34,961 nt of DNA from CAZKRL01 sp964555295 (GCA_964555295.1 CAZKRL010000033.1:1-34961); one strand, 5' to 3'. Positions 8,733 to 17,818 are shown, counted from the stretch's first letter. Program-made: numbers and translations. The notes: a model not told the origin generated them from the sequence alone.

Positions 8733-8752
8733 AAACCGCCCGAGGGCGGTTT
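8733..8752. terminator. Bidirectional terminator between the oxidoreductase and rplS
   Basis: An 8-bp stem (8733-8740 with 8745-8752) with a 4-base CGAG loop. On the minus strand the stem's three T residues continue into four more, forming a clear terminator for rplS. On the plus strand it is followed only by TTTC, so it should work less well for the oxidoreductase. Confidence 0.75.
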
Positions 8753-8775
8753 CAGAACATTTAGTCTTATTTCAT

Positions 8776-9138
8776 TTAGGCTTCTACCTGGAAACGCTTC
8801 TTTTCCTGAATTCTGCTGGCTTTACCTGTCAAGCTACGCAAGTAGAAGATACGCGCTCTGCGAACTTTACCTCTCTTTGTAACCACAACCGAGTCAATGA
8901 ATGGTGAAGCGATCGGGAATATCCTTTCAACACCCACACCACCACTGATTTTACGCACAGTAAAAGTTTCAGTAGCGCCAGTTCCTTTGCGCTGGATAAC
9001 CACACCTGCAAATTCCTGAATTCGCTCCTTGTTTCCTTCAACGATTCTATAACTAACCGTGATGGTATCACCGGCTGCGAAAGTTGGCATCTCCTTTACT
9101 GGGTTCAGACGCTTCTCTAATTCTTTGATTCTGTTCAT
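8776..9138 (-). CDS. rplS: 50S ribosomal protein L19
   Basis: L19 lies at the interface of the two ribosomal subunits. The 120-residue protein has the family's length and motifs: FAAGDTITVSYRI, RIQEFAGVVIQRKG, FTVRKISGGVGVERIFP near the centre, and the basic GKVRRARIFYLR segment close to the C-terminus. It stands alone here rather than in the trmD-rpsP cluster seen in many bacteria. The minus-strand terminator follows the stop. A weak -7-like box (TAATATTG) occurs at 9176-9183 but without a good -33. Confidence 0.98.
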   Translation of the reverse strand: MNRIKELEKRLNPVKEMPTFAAGDTITVSYRIVEGNKERIQEFAGVVIQRKGTGATETFTVRKISGGVGVERIFPIASPFIDSVVVTKRGKVRRARIFYLRSLTGKASRIQEKKRFQVEA

Positions 9139-9223
9139 ACTCTTAAGGTATTACGACTTACTTAAAACGGGGGCGCAATATTACGAAGGAATTCCAGAAT
9201 ATCGCACCCACTCAAAAAAAAAC

Positions 9224-10093
9224 TCAATTGCCACTTCTTTTGTGCTTCCATCTGCGATGAGACCAAAGCCACCACTCGGGCACGGCTCGGATATCATCCT
9301 CTAAAATCTGATACAGCCGACGCGTTATTGCACTGGGTTCCCAATCGTTGGGTGTCTTTGTAACCCATTCGTAACGGATTTCATACTTGCCTCTGGAGAC
9401 TCTTTTCAGGTGCCCATATGCTACCGGTAAGTTGAATTTTTTGGCGAAGAACTCAGGGCCTTCCATTGCGGCGGTTTCAATGCCCATAAACTCAATCCAT
9501 GCCGCTCTGCTCGGATTGGAAGGCGATTGGTCAAATCCAAAAACCAAGACTCCGTCTTTATTGTGGTTGTGTTTCATGAAAACACCCACCTCGCGCATCG
9601 GTAGCATTTTCAATCCCGTTCGCTCTCTGGAATTTCGCATTTTCTGGTCAAGAAATGGGTCCTTCAACGGCTGGTAAATCCCGGTTACCTGCTTGGTGAT
9701 TTTCAACGGCGCCAAAAAACCCCACAATTCCCAATTGCAATAGTGACCACCGCACATTATGATTTGACGGCCACTCACATCGGAGTCATTCAGAATCTCG
9801 GGGTTTACCTGATGCAGACTGCCACTGATCTTCTTGGGATGGGCCGAAAAATGATGAATACTTTCCACTATGATATCAAAAAGATTGATGTAAAAGCGAT
9901 GGGCAATGGAACGGATTTGAGATTCAGACAGCTTGGGAAAAGCCATTCGGATATTCGCGCAAACGACCTTTTTACGATATCCGAAAATACCGGCAATTAC
10001 GAAGCGGAAAAAGTCAGATAGGGCGTAGCGAAGGACACGAGGCAGTAGACTCAGTGGATAAAGGATCAGAAAGTAGACAAACCGCGACATCAT
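9224..10093 (-). CDS. LpxL/HtrB-family lysophospholipid or lipid A acyltransferase
   Basis: A 289-residue membrane-associated acyltransferase that probably adds a secondary acyl chain to lipid A or a related lipid. There is an N-terminal hydrophobic segment (residues 5-40). The catalytic HX4E motif is seen as H117-YCNW-E122 within CGGHYCNWELWG, and a C-terminal WWLWSHRRWK sequence is typical of the family. The start overlaps the stop of the metallohydrolase gene by four bases (ATGA), so the pair is translationally coupled. A run of nine T residues follows the stop on the minus strand without an evident stem. Confidence 0.9.
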   Translation of the reverse strand: MMSRFVYFLILYPLSLLPRVLRYALSDFFRFVIAGIFGYRKKVVCANIRMAFPKLSESQIRSIAHRFYINLFDIIVESIHHFSAHPKKISGSLHQVNPEILNDSDVSGRQIIMCGGHYCNWELWGFLAPLKITKQVTGIYQPLKDPFLDQKMRNSRERTGLKMLPMREVGVFMKHNHNKDGVLVFGFDQSPSNPSRAAWIEFMGIETAAMEGPEFFAKKFNLPVAYGHLKRVSRGKYEIRYEWVTKTPNDWEPSAITRRLYQILEDDIRAVPEWWLWSHRRWKHKRSGN

Positions 10094-10863
10094 GGCATGG
10101 GTATTTCAATCGTTAAACCGTCATATGCCAGAGCCATTCCTTTTGGAAGATTCGCTTCAACTGTATAGTGACATCCAAGTTGATGACTGATGTGAGTAAA
10201 AAAGGTTTTATCAGATTTTGTTTGCTGAGCAATGGCTTTGGCCTCCTCCAGGGTGAAGTGAGATGGATGCGCTTCATGACGGAGAGCATTGAGCACAAAT
10301 ACTTCTGACCCTTTGATCTTTTCAAGTTCTGACTCATCGATGCGATTGGCGTCGGTGATATAAGTAAAGTTTCCGATGCGATAACCAAAAACCGGCAATT
10401 GAAAATGCCAAACCTTGATAGGAATAAATTTCAAACCGTTGATTTCAAAGGGGGTTTCATCGATACGATGGATGTCAATCTCTGGAATACCCGGGTATTT
10501 CACTTCGCTGAAGGCATAATGGAATTCTCGGCGCAAGGAAATTTCAACATCCTCTGTGCAATATACTTGGGCGCGCCAATGATTGATGTAGTTGAAAGCG
10601 CGAACTTCATCCAGGCCGGCAATATGATCCTTGTGGTCGTGCGTAAATAGTATCGCATCCAGACCGAGCACCCTTTCCCTTAGCATCTGCTGTCTGAAAT
10701 CAGGACCAGAATCAATCACCACCCTGCGGCCCTCCCATTCCAGAAGAACTGAAGTGCGAAGTCTATTGTCGCGAGGATCCATAGAGCTACATACCTCACA
10801 TGCACATGCGATCACGGGGACACCCTGAGATGTTCCTGTTCCCAGAAAAGTAACTTTGAGCAT
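10090..10863 (-). CDS. PhnP-like metallo-beta-lactamase-fold hydrolase
   Basis: A cytoplasmic MBL-fold hydrolase of 257 residues whose likely substrates are cyclic phosphodiesters or similar; the true substrate is unknown. It begins LKVTFLGTGTSQGVP, the family's usual first strand. Near residues 20-25 there is a CACEVC cluster like the structural zinc site of PhnP. The metal-binding HDHKDH motif is at residues 75-80, with further histidines later (for example in the HISHQLG segment). ATG at 10863 is preferred to 10887 because it puts the first strand at the N-terminus. It overlaps the acyltransferase start by four bases. Confidence 0.87.
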   Translation of the reverse strand: MLKVTFLGTGTSQGVPVIACACEVCSSMDPRDNRLRTSVLLEWEGRRVVIDSGPDFRQQMLRERVLGLDAILFTHDHKDHIAGLDEVRAFNYINHWRAQVYCTEDVEISLRREFHYAFSEVKYPGIPEIDIHRIDETPFEINGLKFIPIKVWHFQLPVFGYRIGNFTYITDANRIDESELEKIKGSEVFVLNALRHEAHPSHFTLEEAKAIAQQTKSDKTFFTHISHQLGCHYTVEANLPKGMALAYDGLTIEIPMP

Positions 10864-10928
10864 TCCAGACACGGACGCAAAATACAATGCGAGAAAGCGA
10901 AACTGAGAATTAGGGTAAAGGGTATTTG

Positions 10929-10936
10929 TACATTTG
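10929..10936 (+). promoter_or_regulatory. Candidate -7 box for the 492-residue conserved protein
   Basis: TACATTTG matches TAnnTTTG exactly and ends 17 bases before the GTG start. No TTG is found 19-21 bases upstream, so support is partial. Confidence 0.35.
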
Positions 10937-10953
10937 TTGCAATCACAAATAAG

Positions 10954-12432
10954 GTGGATACAGAGAGAGTCATTTTATCAGCGAGTCAGAAGGCACTGCG
11001 CGTCAATCTCAACCCAGAGATCTATGGCACGTTTGCCGAAATTGGGGCAGGTCAGGAAGTCGTAAGACACTTCTTTCGCGCAGGAGGTGCAAGTGGCACA
11101 ATTGCCAAGGCCATGAGCGCTTATGATAAGGACTTCAGTGATGCCATTTACGGGAAGGAAGACAAGGGCAGATATGTCTGCAAACCTCGTCTCGATAATA
11201 TGCTCGCGCACGAATACCGACTGATTGAAGAACGACTCGACAGGAAAATCCATCCCAATAAAAAGTTCTTTGCTTTCGCCGATACGGTTGCCACAATCAA
11301 TTATCAGAAGACCATACAGGGTCATGGTTGGATCGGATTGAAATTTCAAACTGCTCCTGATAAAGAGCCCAACGTAGTTATACTGCACGTGCGGCTCCAT
11401 GAAACCGATGCATTGCTGCAACAGGCGTCCGTTGGTCTTCTCGGCGTGAATCTCCTTTACGGCTGTTACTTTTTCTACACCAAGCCCAGGGAGTTGCTCC
11501 TCTCATTGTACGATAACATCTCCCGTGATCAGATTGAGATTGATATGATACAAATGACTGGGCCTGATTTTGATCATGTCGACAATCGATTGCTCTCACT
11601 GCAGCTCGTAAGAAACGGAATGACAGATGCCGTCATTTTTTCTCCCGACGGAAAAAACCTGCAGGCCGCCGACATACTTTACAAGAAAAATATACTTGCA
11701 CTTCGCGGAAGTTTCCGGCCAGTTACCAAAGTCAATCTCGATATGATTGAAAAGGGTAAGGCCATCTTCGAGAACGACAACAAAGTGGATAAGAGTCAAA
11801 TTCAAGTACTCTTCGAAATCACCTTGAATAATCTGAGGGCAGAGGGTGATATCAATGAGCAAGATTTTCTGGATCGCGCAGATATACTTTGCTCACTTGG
11901 TCAGACCGTTTTGGTTTCCAATTATTCGAAGTACTATAAATTGGTTGAATACTTCACGAAATACACCACCAAAAGAATGGCCATTATCATGGGCACGAAT
12001 ATGCTCATGGAGTTATTCAGTGAACGTTACTATCGCGATCTCAACGGAGGCATTCTGGAGGCATTTGGCATCCTTTTCAGTCGAGATCTCAAGATTTATT
12101 TATATCCCTTCAAAGACGAAGTGAGTGGAGAGCTATTCACCTCCGCTAATTGTCCGGTTCATCCCAGACTTAAGCCACTCTACAATTACCTCGTTTACAA
12201 TAAGCGACTGATTGATATCACTGAATACAATCCAGAGGTACTTAATATTTATTCAAAGGATGTGCTCGAGATGATTCATCACGGCCATAGCGGCTGGGAG
12301 AATCTTGTTCCTGACCAGGTAGATAAAATCATTAAGGACAACAATCTTTTCGGCTATGACCCTGATCGACCTGCCGACCCCGATTACTCGCCACCAGTGC
12401 TGAAAGGAGAGAAAAAACTGAATCCCAACTGA
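10954..12432 (+). CDS. Conserved protein of unknown function (FAEIGAGQEV family)
   Basis: A 492-residue protein, probably cytoplasmic because no signal peptide or membrane segment is visible. The strongest landmark is an N-terminal glycine-rich stretch with FAEIGAGQEV at 27-36 followed by FFRAGGASGTIAK at 40-52. The sequence is alpha/beta in character throughout, with phrases such as GHGWIGLKFQ, LLGVNLLYG and IIMGTNMLMELF, and it ends in a proline-rich tail. I recall similar proteins in other Bacteroidota and in cyanobacteria with inconsistent database labels, and I would not trust any of them. The start is GTG; the frame is open further upstream but offers no ATG, and a -7 box just upstream supports this start. 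The stop lies one base before the stop of the convergent cupin gene. Confidence 0.82.
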   Translation: MDTERVILSASQKALRVNLNPEIYGTFAEIGAGQEVVRHFFRAGGASGTIAKAMSAYDKDFSDAIYGKEDKGRYVCKPRLDNMLAHEYRLIEERLDRKIHPNKKFFAFADTVATINYQKTIQGHGWIGLKFQTAPDKEPNVVILHVRLHETDALLQQASVGLLGVNLLYGCYFFYTKPRELLLSLYDNISRDQIEIDMIQMTGPDFDHVDNRLLSLQLVRNGMTDAVIFSPDGKNLQAADILYKKNILALRGSFRPVTKVNLDMIEKGKAIFENDNKVDKSQIQVLFEITLNNLRAEGDINEQDFLDRADILCSLGQTVLVSNYSKYYKLVEYFTKYTTKRMAIIMGTNMLMELFSERYYRDLNGGILEAFGILFSRDLKIYLYPFKDEVSGELFTSANCPVHPRLKPLYNYLVYNKRLIDITEYNPEVLNIYSKDVLEMIHHGHSGWENLVPDQVDKIIKDNNLFGYDPDRPADPDYSPPVLKGEKKLNPN

Positions 12433-12433
12433 T

Positions 12434-12853
12434 CTACATCAATTCAAAGTCTCTGAAATCAAATCCGGGACTTACCTGACAGCCCACGAGAGAATATGTG
12501 CCGGTGGTTCTGGCCCCGAACCAAAAGCCCGCAGGCACTACGAATTGCAGGATCTCATTTTCTTCCAGATTTCTTCCCAATCGCACAGTAGAATGCTTTC
12601 CTGCCAGATCAATCATCATAATGTCTAGTGCGTCACCATCATGGAAATACCATATTTCATCACTTTTAATGCGATGCATTGCAGAATTTCTTTCAGCGGT
12701 GAGCAGAAAATATATTGAAGTGGCCAATGATCTTTCTCCCTGAAAACCTTGAAATTCAGAACTCATCGAACTTCTATAAGTTTCACTGTAGTAGCCCCCT
12801 TCCGGATGGGGAAGCAGATTGAGTTTTCGGATATAGTAATCAGATGTATTCAT
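12434..12853 (-). CDS. Cupin-fold protein, DUF985 family
   Basis: A 139-residue single-domain cupin of unknown reaction. The N-terminal LLPHPEGGYYSETYRS motif is diagnostic of the DUF985/Cupin_5 family. The SAMHRIKSDEIWYFHDGD segment (residues about 57-74) supplies the histidines and glutamate of the first cupin metal-binding motif, and the VPAGFWFGA region supplies the second. Length is typical. It ends one base from the convergent 492-residue gene, so no terminator separates them. Confidence 0.9.
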   Translation of the reverse strand: MNTSDYYIRKLNLLPHPEGGYYSETYRSSMSSEFQGFQGERSLATSIYFLLTAERNSAMHRIKSDEIWYFHDGDALDIMMIDLAGKHSTVRLGRNLEENEILQFVVPAGFWFGARTTGTYSLVGCQVSPGFDFRDFELM

Positions 12854-12917
12854 AGGTTTGTTGAAATTGGCATGCGAATTTCGATGAATCCAACATCAAC
12901 GCCACTACATTTAATTC

Positions 12918-13823
12918 ATGCATAATCAACATAAAATTCTGCGGGTTCTTCAGCTCATCTCATGGCTCAAATCGGATCCGCCCAAATCGATGCAGATGCT
13001 CTCGCGGCGCCTCAACACAACAGAGCGAACGGTGTATCGCTACCTTGATATGCTTACGGAACTGGGCTTTCAGATCATGCGTGATGGCGAGAAGCGAGTA
13101 TACATTGAAAGCGGTTCAGAGCGGGCGGAGATCAAATTCACAGCTGAAGAATTGGGATTGCTCAAGCAGCTGCTGCAAACCGTAACAAGGAAAAATGTCA
13201 TGAGAGACGCAATCATGAAAAAGCTTTTTCTGACCTCAGATGTGGCCGTTGGGGCCACTGATTTATACAACGCTCGACTCACCTCGATGATTGAGAGTAT
13301 CCGCGAAGCAATTGATTCTGGCAAGAGAATACAAATTAGAAAATACCAGAGTGTCAATTCGAGTAAATTGTCTGACAGATTGGTCGAGCCGATCCGATTC
13401 ACACCGGATTATCGAAGTCTTGCCGCATACGAGGTCAGCTCAGGCGTTAATAAATACTTCAACTTGGAACGCATTGGACAGGTAGTCATTCACAAAACGA
13501 AAATGAAGTTTCAACGCAAGCACAAGTACTCAGAACCTGATGTCTTTGGCTATGCGAGCGTCAATAAACCCGAACGGGTAGAACTGATCTTAACCCGACG
13601 TGCGGCGATATTATTGGGTGAGGAGTATCCTGGCACAATCGGCAAATTGAAGAAAATGAAAGCATCTGATCGCTTCAAGTTTTCAAGTGAAGTTCAAGAT
13701 TTCAAACCGATCATTCGCTTTGTATTAGGATTGCTTGACGACGTTGAAATAGTTGGCAACACCCAATTTATTGATGCCGTTCATTCTGTGGTGCAGAGTG
13801 CCTTCAAGAAAAAAACCAGGTAG
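12918..13823 (+). CDS. HTH/WYL-type transcriptional regulator
   Basis: A 301-residue regulator. Residues 1-60 form a DeoR/HTH_11-like winged helix (SMQMLSRRLNTTERTVYRYLDML is the recognition region). Residues about 135-210 are a WYL-type ligand-sensing domain, seen in the VEPIRFTPDYRSL...NKYFNLERIGQV arrangement, followed by a C-terminal extension domain. The WYL triad itself is not conserved: the aligned residues read RSL. WYL regulators often bind nucleic acids or cyclic nucleotides and control defence, DNA damage or metabolism. No defence genes are next to it, so its targets are unknown. It diverges from the cupin gene across a 64-base gap. Confidence 0.87.
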   Translation: MHNQHKILRVLQLISWLKSDPPKSMQMLSRRLNTTERTVYRYLDMLTELGFQIMRDGEKRVYIESGSERAEIKFTAEELGLLKQLLQTVTRKNVMRDAIMKKLFLTSDVAVGATDLYNARLTSMIESIREAIDSGKRIQIRKYQSVNSSKLSDRLVEPIRFTPDYRSLAAYEVSSGVNKYFNLERIGQVVIHKTKMKFQRKHKYSEPDVFGYASVNKPERVELILTRRAAILLGEEYPGTIGKLKKMKASDRFKFSSEVQDFKPIIRFVLGLLDDVEIVGNTQFIDAVHSVVQSAFKKKTR

Positions 13824-13922
13824 TATGAAGTCCAAAAATCCCGTTGGATCATGAGGAATTTTGTATGAATTTATCCTTCTTAATACCCATGAAATTGTAA
13901 CTTTCGAACTCAAAATCATCAC

Positions 13923-15524
13923 ATGAAAAATCTTCTCTTTCTCTCCATCCTTTTGCTTCAACAGCATAACTTTTTTGCGCAGCTTATTGCGAAACGGGTT
14001 GAATCCAAAGTAACTGATGTCACTGTTTATCTCAATGGCGCTCAAGTTACGGAAGTGGCGAATGTGTCCTTAAAGGAAGGCGAGAACGCTTTCAAAATTA
14101 CAGACCTCACCATGTACATGGATGCCAACTCCATTCAAATCAGCGGGAGCGATGCGTTTACCATTCTATCTGCTCGTCATGAGATCAATCATTTGAGCGA
14201 TCACAGCTCACACCCGAGAGTGAAGGCGTTAAAAGATAGCCTTGAAGATTTGCATATTGCAAAACAAGAGGTTGCGGGTCTATTAGATGCTCTGGAGCAA
14301 GAGAGGATTATGCTGGAAAGCAATCGTATGGTAAAAGGGGAGAACACTACATTGATTCAGGAAGACCTTAAAGAAATGGCAGATTTCTTTCGCAATCGGC
14401 ACATCAAGTTGAATTCAGAGAAACTCGACCTTCAGTTGAAAGATAACAAGATCGCGCGCGATATCGATCGTGTTTCCAAAGCGCTCAACCAACTGAATGC
14501 CAAACACAGCAACACACCGAGTGAAATTATTTTTCACATCCTCGCTGATAAGACCATGAACTCGACGGTTCGAATTTCCTACTTCATTCAACAAGCGGGA
14601 TGGCAACCGCTGTATGATATCCGTGCTCGGGATATCAACTCACAAATTGAAGTTGGATATCGCGCGAAAGTCTTTCAGAATTCCGGTAAAGATTGGGAAA
14701 GAGTGAATATTACACTTTCTACTGGCAACCCTATCATTAGTATGCAAGCACCATCTATCAGTCCTTGGTTCATCAATATTTATGACCCCACGCCGGTGCC
14801 CACCCAAAGCAAAAGAGAGTACGCTAATGTTGCCGCACCAGCGTCTCGGATGATGTCGGCGGATGATGCGTCGCAATCCCTCACTACAGCCAATTATGTT
14901 ACTGTAACCAACAATGCGGTGAATTCAGAATTCAGAATAGACATTCCTTATTCCATACCCAGCGACGGACAGCATTATGATGTAACTATTCGCAAAGAAT
15001 CTTATCCGTCGAAATATCAATATTACTCGGCGCCCAAGCTTGATGCTTCTGCCTATCTGCGAGCTGAAATCACGAATCTATCTCGAGAAGAGATGCTTGC
15101 GGGCGAGAGTCACATATACTTCGGAAATGCTTTTGTAGGGAAAGGCTTTATTGATCCTTCGCAGATGGGTGATACTTTAATAGTTTCATTGGGAAGAGAC
15201 AACGGCATTAAAATTCAACGCGAGTCGGTAAAGGATTTTTGCAAGACTACTATTTTCGGTGGAAGTCAAAAAACGAGTAAGGCCTATGATATTAGTGTTC
15301 AGAATAACAAGAAAGTACCGATTGAAATACTAATTGAAGACCAGCTACCCATATCGCAAAATGGTGATTTGGAGGTTGAAATTACGGATGTCAGTGGTGG
15401 CTTTCATGATGTCGGCACAGGTAAGGTAAGTTGGAAGATGCAAATGAATCCCGGGCAATCGGAGAAGCGTAGGTTGTATTTCAGCTGTAAATATCCTAAG
15501 AAGAAGATTTTAAACGGATTGTAG
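13923..15524 (+). CDS. MuiA-type DUF4140/DUF4139 exported protein
   Basis: A 533-residue exported protein related to the mucoidy-inhibitor MuiA group; no biochemical role is known. A signal peptide covers about residues 1-20 (ending near NFFAQ). The N-terminal DUF4140-like domain (residues about 25-90) contains VTDVTVYLNGAQVTEVA. A charged coiled-coil segment spans about 95-190. The DUF4139-like beta-rich domain runs from about 195 to the end, including the WQPLYDIRA and YRAKVFQNSGKDWERVNITLSTG motifs. It is followed after 7 bases by the truncated haemoglobin gene, so the two are probably co-transcribed. Confidence 0.9.
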   Translation: MKNLLFLSILLLQQHNFFAQLIAKRVESKVTDVTVYLNGAQVTEVANVSLKEGENAFKITDLTMYMDANSIQISGSDAFTILSARHEINHLSDHSSHPRVKALKDSLEDLHIAKQEVAGLLDALEQERIMLESNRMVKGENTTLIQEDLKEMADFFRNRHIKLNSEKLDLQLKDNKIARDIDRVSKALNQLNAKHSNTPSEIIFHILADKTMNSTVRISYFIQQAGWQPLYDIRARDINSQIEVGYRAKVFQNSGKDWERVNITLSTGNPIISMQAPSISPWFINIYDPTPVPTQSKREYANVAAPASRMMSADDASQSLTTANYVTVTNNAVNSEFRIDIPYSIPSDGQHYDVTIRKESYPSKYQYYSAPKLDASAYLRAEITNLSREEMLAGESHIYFGNAFVGKGFIDPSQMGDTLIVSLGRDNGIKIQRESVKDFCKTTIFGGSQKTSKAYDISVQNNKKVPIEILIEDQLPISQNGDLEVEITDVSGGFHDVGTGKVSWKMQMNPGQSEKRRLYFSCKYPKKKILNGL

Positions 15525-15531
15525 ATCATGT

Positions 15532-15888
15532 ATGCGAGATCTCGTAACTAAGGATTCAATTTCGCTATTGGTAGATGAGTTGTATTTGCGAATTGAAAAG
15601 GATGATCTTCTAAGTCCTTATTTCGTTGGCACAGATTGGCCTATTCATAAGTCGAGAATGATTGCCTTTTGGTCCTTTATTCTTTTGGAGGAACCGGGGT
15701 ATGTAAATAATGTTTTTGATGCTCACAGAAGTATGGTTCTCGGGGAAGAGCATTTTAAAAGATGGTTGATGCTTTTTGAAGAATCCATAAACGCCAATTT
15801 CAAAGGTCCTAGATGTGATTTTGCCATAGAACGTGCCCGAAGGCTTTGCATCACTTTCGCTTCAAAAATGTTGGCAAAAGGAGAGTAG
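15532..15888 (+). CDS. Group III truncated haemoglobin
   Basis: A 118-residue small globin that binds heme and probably handles O2, NO or peroxide. The family's landmarks appear in order: DLLSPYF near 25-31, a W36/H39/M43/FW stretch, the YVNNVFDAH motif around 57-65 and HFKRWLMLF at 74-82, where H74 is the likely proximal heme ligand. It is at the short end for the group, with little C-terminal extension. It sits 7 bases after the MuiA-like gene. Identification rests on pattern recognition rather than a profile search. Confidence 0.83.
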   Translation: MRDLVTKDSISLLVDELYLRIEKDDLLSPYFVGTDWPIHKSRMIAFWSFILLEEPGYVNNVFDAHRSMVLGEEHFKRWLMLFEESINANFKGPRCDFAIERARRLCITFASKMLAKGE

Positions 15889-15989
15889 TACATTTATAGT
15901 TGCGCTGTAGATCATGGCAGGAGCATTACTAAATCCTAATTTATAGTTTATTACTTTCTAACTTAGCTGAGGAAAAATATCTCAACGAA

Positions 15990-17030
15990 ATGGAATTGAA
16001 CGCGCAGCAAATTGCTGATATGCTTGGTGGTAAAGTAGAGGGCAATCCTCTCGCAATGATAAATGGTTTGTCGAAAATTGAAGATGGTCAGCCCGGGACA
16101 CTCACATTTCTTGCAAATCCTAAATATAAGGAGTTCATTTTTTCAACCCTTGCGAGTGTCGCCATAGTAGGTGAGGACTTCACGGAAGAGCAGGCAATTC
16201 CGGCTACACTTACTTTGATTCGTGTTAAGGATGCATATCATTCTTTTTCTCAATTGTTGAGCGCCTATCAGGCGTTCCGTAAGCCCAAGCCAGGAATTCA
16301 TCCTTCGGCAGTTATTGGTTCTGCCGTGATTATAGGTAAGGAGGTGCATATTGGAGCGAATGTTTGTATCGGTGATAACGTGCGAATTGGAGATGATGCT
16401 GTAATTATGATGGCAACATGCATTGGTGACGGCGCTGTGATTGGCAACGGCTCATTTCTTTATTCTGGTGTTCATGTTTATCATGATTGTTCGATAGGAG
16501 AGCATTGCACAATTCATAGCGGTGCGATCATCGGAGCAGATGGTTTCGGTTTTGCCCCAAACACCGATAACAACTACCAAAAAGTGCCTCAAATCGGTAA
16601 TGTTATTCTGGAGGATTTTGTAGAGGTGGGCGCAGGAACATGTATTGATCGGGCTACTTTAGGTTCTACTGTAATAAAACGAGGGGTGAAGCTTGATAAT
16701 TTAATTCAAATTGCCCATAACGTTGAAATTGGTGAGAATACTGTCATAGCTGCGCAAAGCGGGGTAGCGGGTTCAACGAAAATTGGTAAGAATTGCATGA
16801 TTGGGGGCCAAGTTGGGATTATTGGTCACCTATTTATTGCCGACGGCACTAAGATTGCCGCACAAAGCGGTATTGGACATTCAATTAATACTCCTAATAC
16901 AGTGCTTCAAGGTTCACCGGCATTTGGAATAATGGACTACAAAAAATCTTATGTTGGTTTTACTAAGCTGCCGGAAATCCTGAAGCGAATTAGCGCAATA
17001 GAGAAGATCGTTGGTGATGAAAAGGGATGA
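15990..17030 (+). CDS. lpxD: UDP-3-O-acylglucosamine N-acyltransferase LpxD
   Basis: LpxD adds the amide-linked 3-hydroxyacyl chain to UDP-3-O-acylglucosamine, the third step of lipid A synthesis, in the cytoplasm. The 346-residue protein has the usual order. Residues 1-95 are the uridine-binding domain (QIADMLGGKVEGNP, GTLTFLANPKY). Next comes a left-handed beta-helix of hexapeptide repeats (residues about 100-300, for example IGANVCIGDNVRIGDDAV). The catalytic histidine region is seen in IGADGFGFAP and LIQIAHNVEIGENT. A C-terminal helix follows SPAFGIMDYKKSYVGF. In Bacteroidota lpxD usually lies beside lpxC-fabZ and lpxA; here it is coupled to a methyltransferase gene instead, so it may be a second copy. 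Confidence 0.96.
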   Translation: MELNAQQIADMLGGKVEGNPLAMINGLSKIEDGQPGTLTFLANPKYKEFIFSTLASVAIVGEDFTEEQAIPATLTLIRVKDAYHSFSQLLSAYQAFRKPKPGIHPSAVIGSAVIIGKEVHIGANVCIGDNVRIGDDAVIMMATCIGDGAVIGNGSFLYSGVHVYHDCSIGEHCTIHSGAIIGADGFGFAPNTDNNYQKVPQIGNVILEDFVEVGAGTCIDRATLGSTVIKRGVKLDNLIQIAHNVEIGENTVIAAQSGVAGSTKIGKNCMIGGQVGIIGHLFIADGTKIAAQSGIGHSINTPNTVLQGSPAFGIMDYKKSYVGFTKLPEILKRISAIEKIVGDEKG

Positions 17031-17818
17031 GAGCTTGGTCAGATCGTTTCTTTGAATGTCGTGCATCCATAACCCATGAATTGAGGGCTATGGGACCGCA
17101 TGGGGTTCATTCACCTTTTGTCTTTGACATTCTTATAAATTATTGCCCATCGTCTTTTGATATCGAGGTTTTAAAGGTTCTCAGAGATCTTCATAAAGAG
17201 TTGCGACGCGATTCTACAGTTATAGTTAAAGTCGATTATGGAACTGGAGAAAGTGGTCCAATCAAGGTTAGCACAATTGCTAATCGTAGCATAAAGTCGT
17301 TCAAACAATCTATATTTATTTCTTGGTTAGCTAAGCATGTGAATAGCACTCGGATACTTGAATTGGGTTCATGTTTAGGAACAACTACCGCGGCGCTTGC
17401 TGCAATCAATCCCGAGGCTGAAATCAATTCAGTTGAAGGATGTTCCAATACAGCGCGAATTGCCTCAGATAATTTGAGGAAATTGGGCTTACAAAATGCG
17501 AAAATCATTCAATATGAGATGTCGGAATATTTTCATAGTCTTCCGAAATGTGCGTTGAACCAATTTGATTTTATCATACTCGATTGCAACCACACCTATT
17601 CCGCCACCTTGGAGTACTTCCTGCAAATAGAATCAAGTAGTAATGAGAATTTGGTAATTGTTTGCGATGATATTCACTGGTCGGCCGAAATGAATAGGGC
17701 CTGGAAATTCATGTCTCAGCGGCCCACGTTCGAAATTAGCATTGATTTCTTGCACTTCGGAATTCTTGCGCGGAGAAAGGGAAAGGAGAAAGAACACTTT
17801 GTTTTGAAAATGCCTTAG
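17027..17818 (+). CDS. Class I SAM-dependent methyltransferase
   Basis: A 263-residue predicted methyltransferase; the substrate is unknown. Its N-terminus carries MGPHGVHSPFVFDIL (residues 22-36), a motif I associate with a Bacteroidota-specific methyltransferase group. SAM-binding motif I is LELGSCLGTT at 111-120, an acidic strand end follows near E137, and FDFIILDCNHTY (around 180-191) forms the motif IV region. Its ATG overlaps the lpxD stop (ATGA at 17027-17030), so translation is coupled to lpxD; a role on a lipid or glycan precursor is possible but only inferred from context. Confidence 0.85.
   Translation: MRAWSDRFFECRASITHELRAMGPHGVHSPFVFDILINYCPSSFDIEVLKVLRDLHKELRRDSTVIVKVDYGTGESGPIKVSTIANRSIKSFKQSIFISWLAKHVNSTRILELGSCLGTTTAALAAINPEAEINSVEGCSNTARIASDNLRKLGLQNAKIIQYEMSEYFHSLPKCALNQFDFIILDCNHTYSATLEYFLQIESSSNENLVIVCDDIHWSAEMNRAWKFMSQRPTFEISIDFLHFGILARRKGKEKEHFVLKMP

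Noticed and set aside
13824..13922. Imperfect hairpin (CAAAAATCC with GGAATTTTG) after the WYL gene as a terminator
   Set aside because: It has an internal mismatch, a 13-base loop and no T-tract, so it was not listed.
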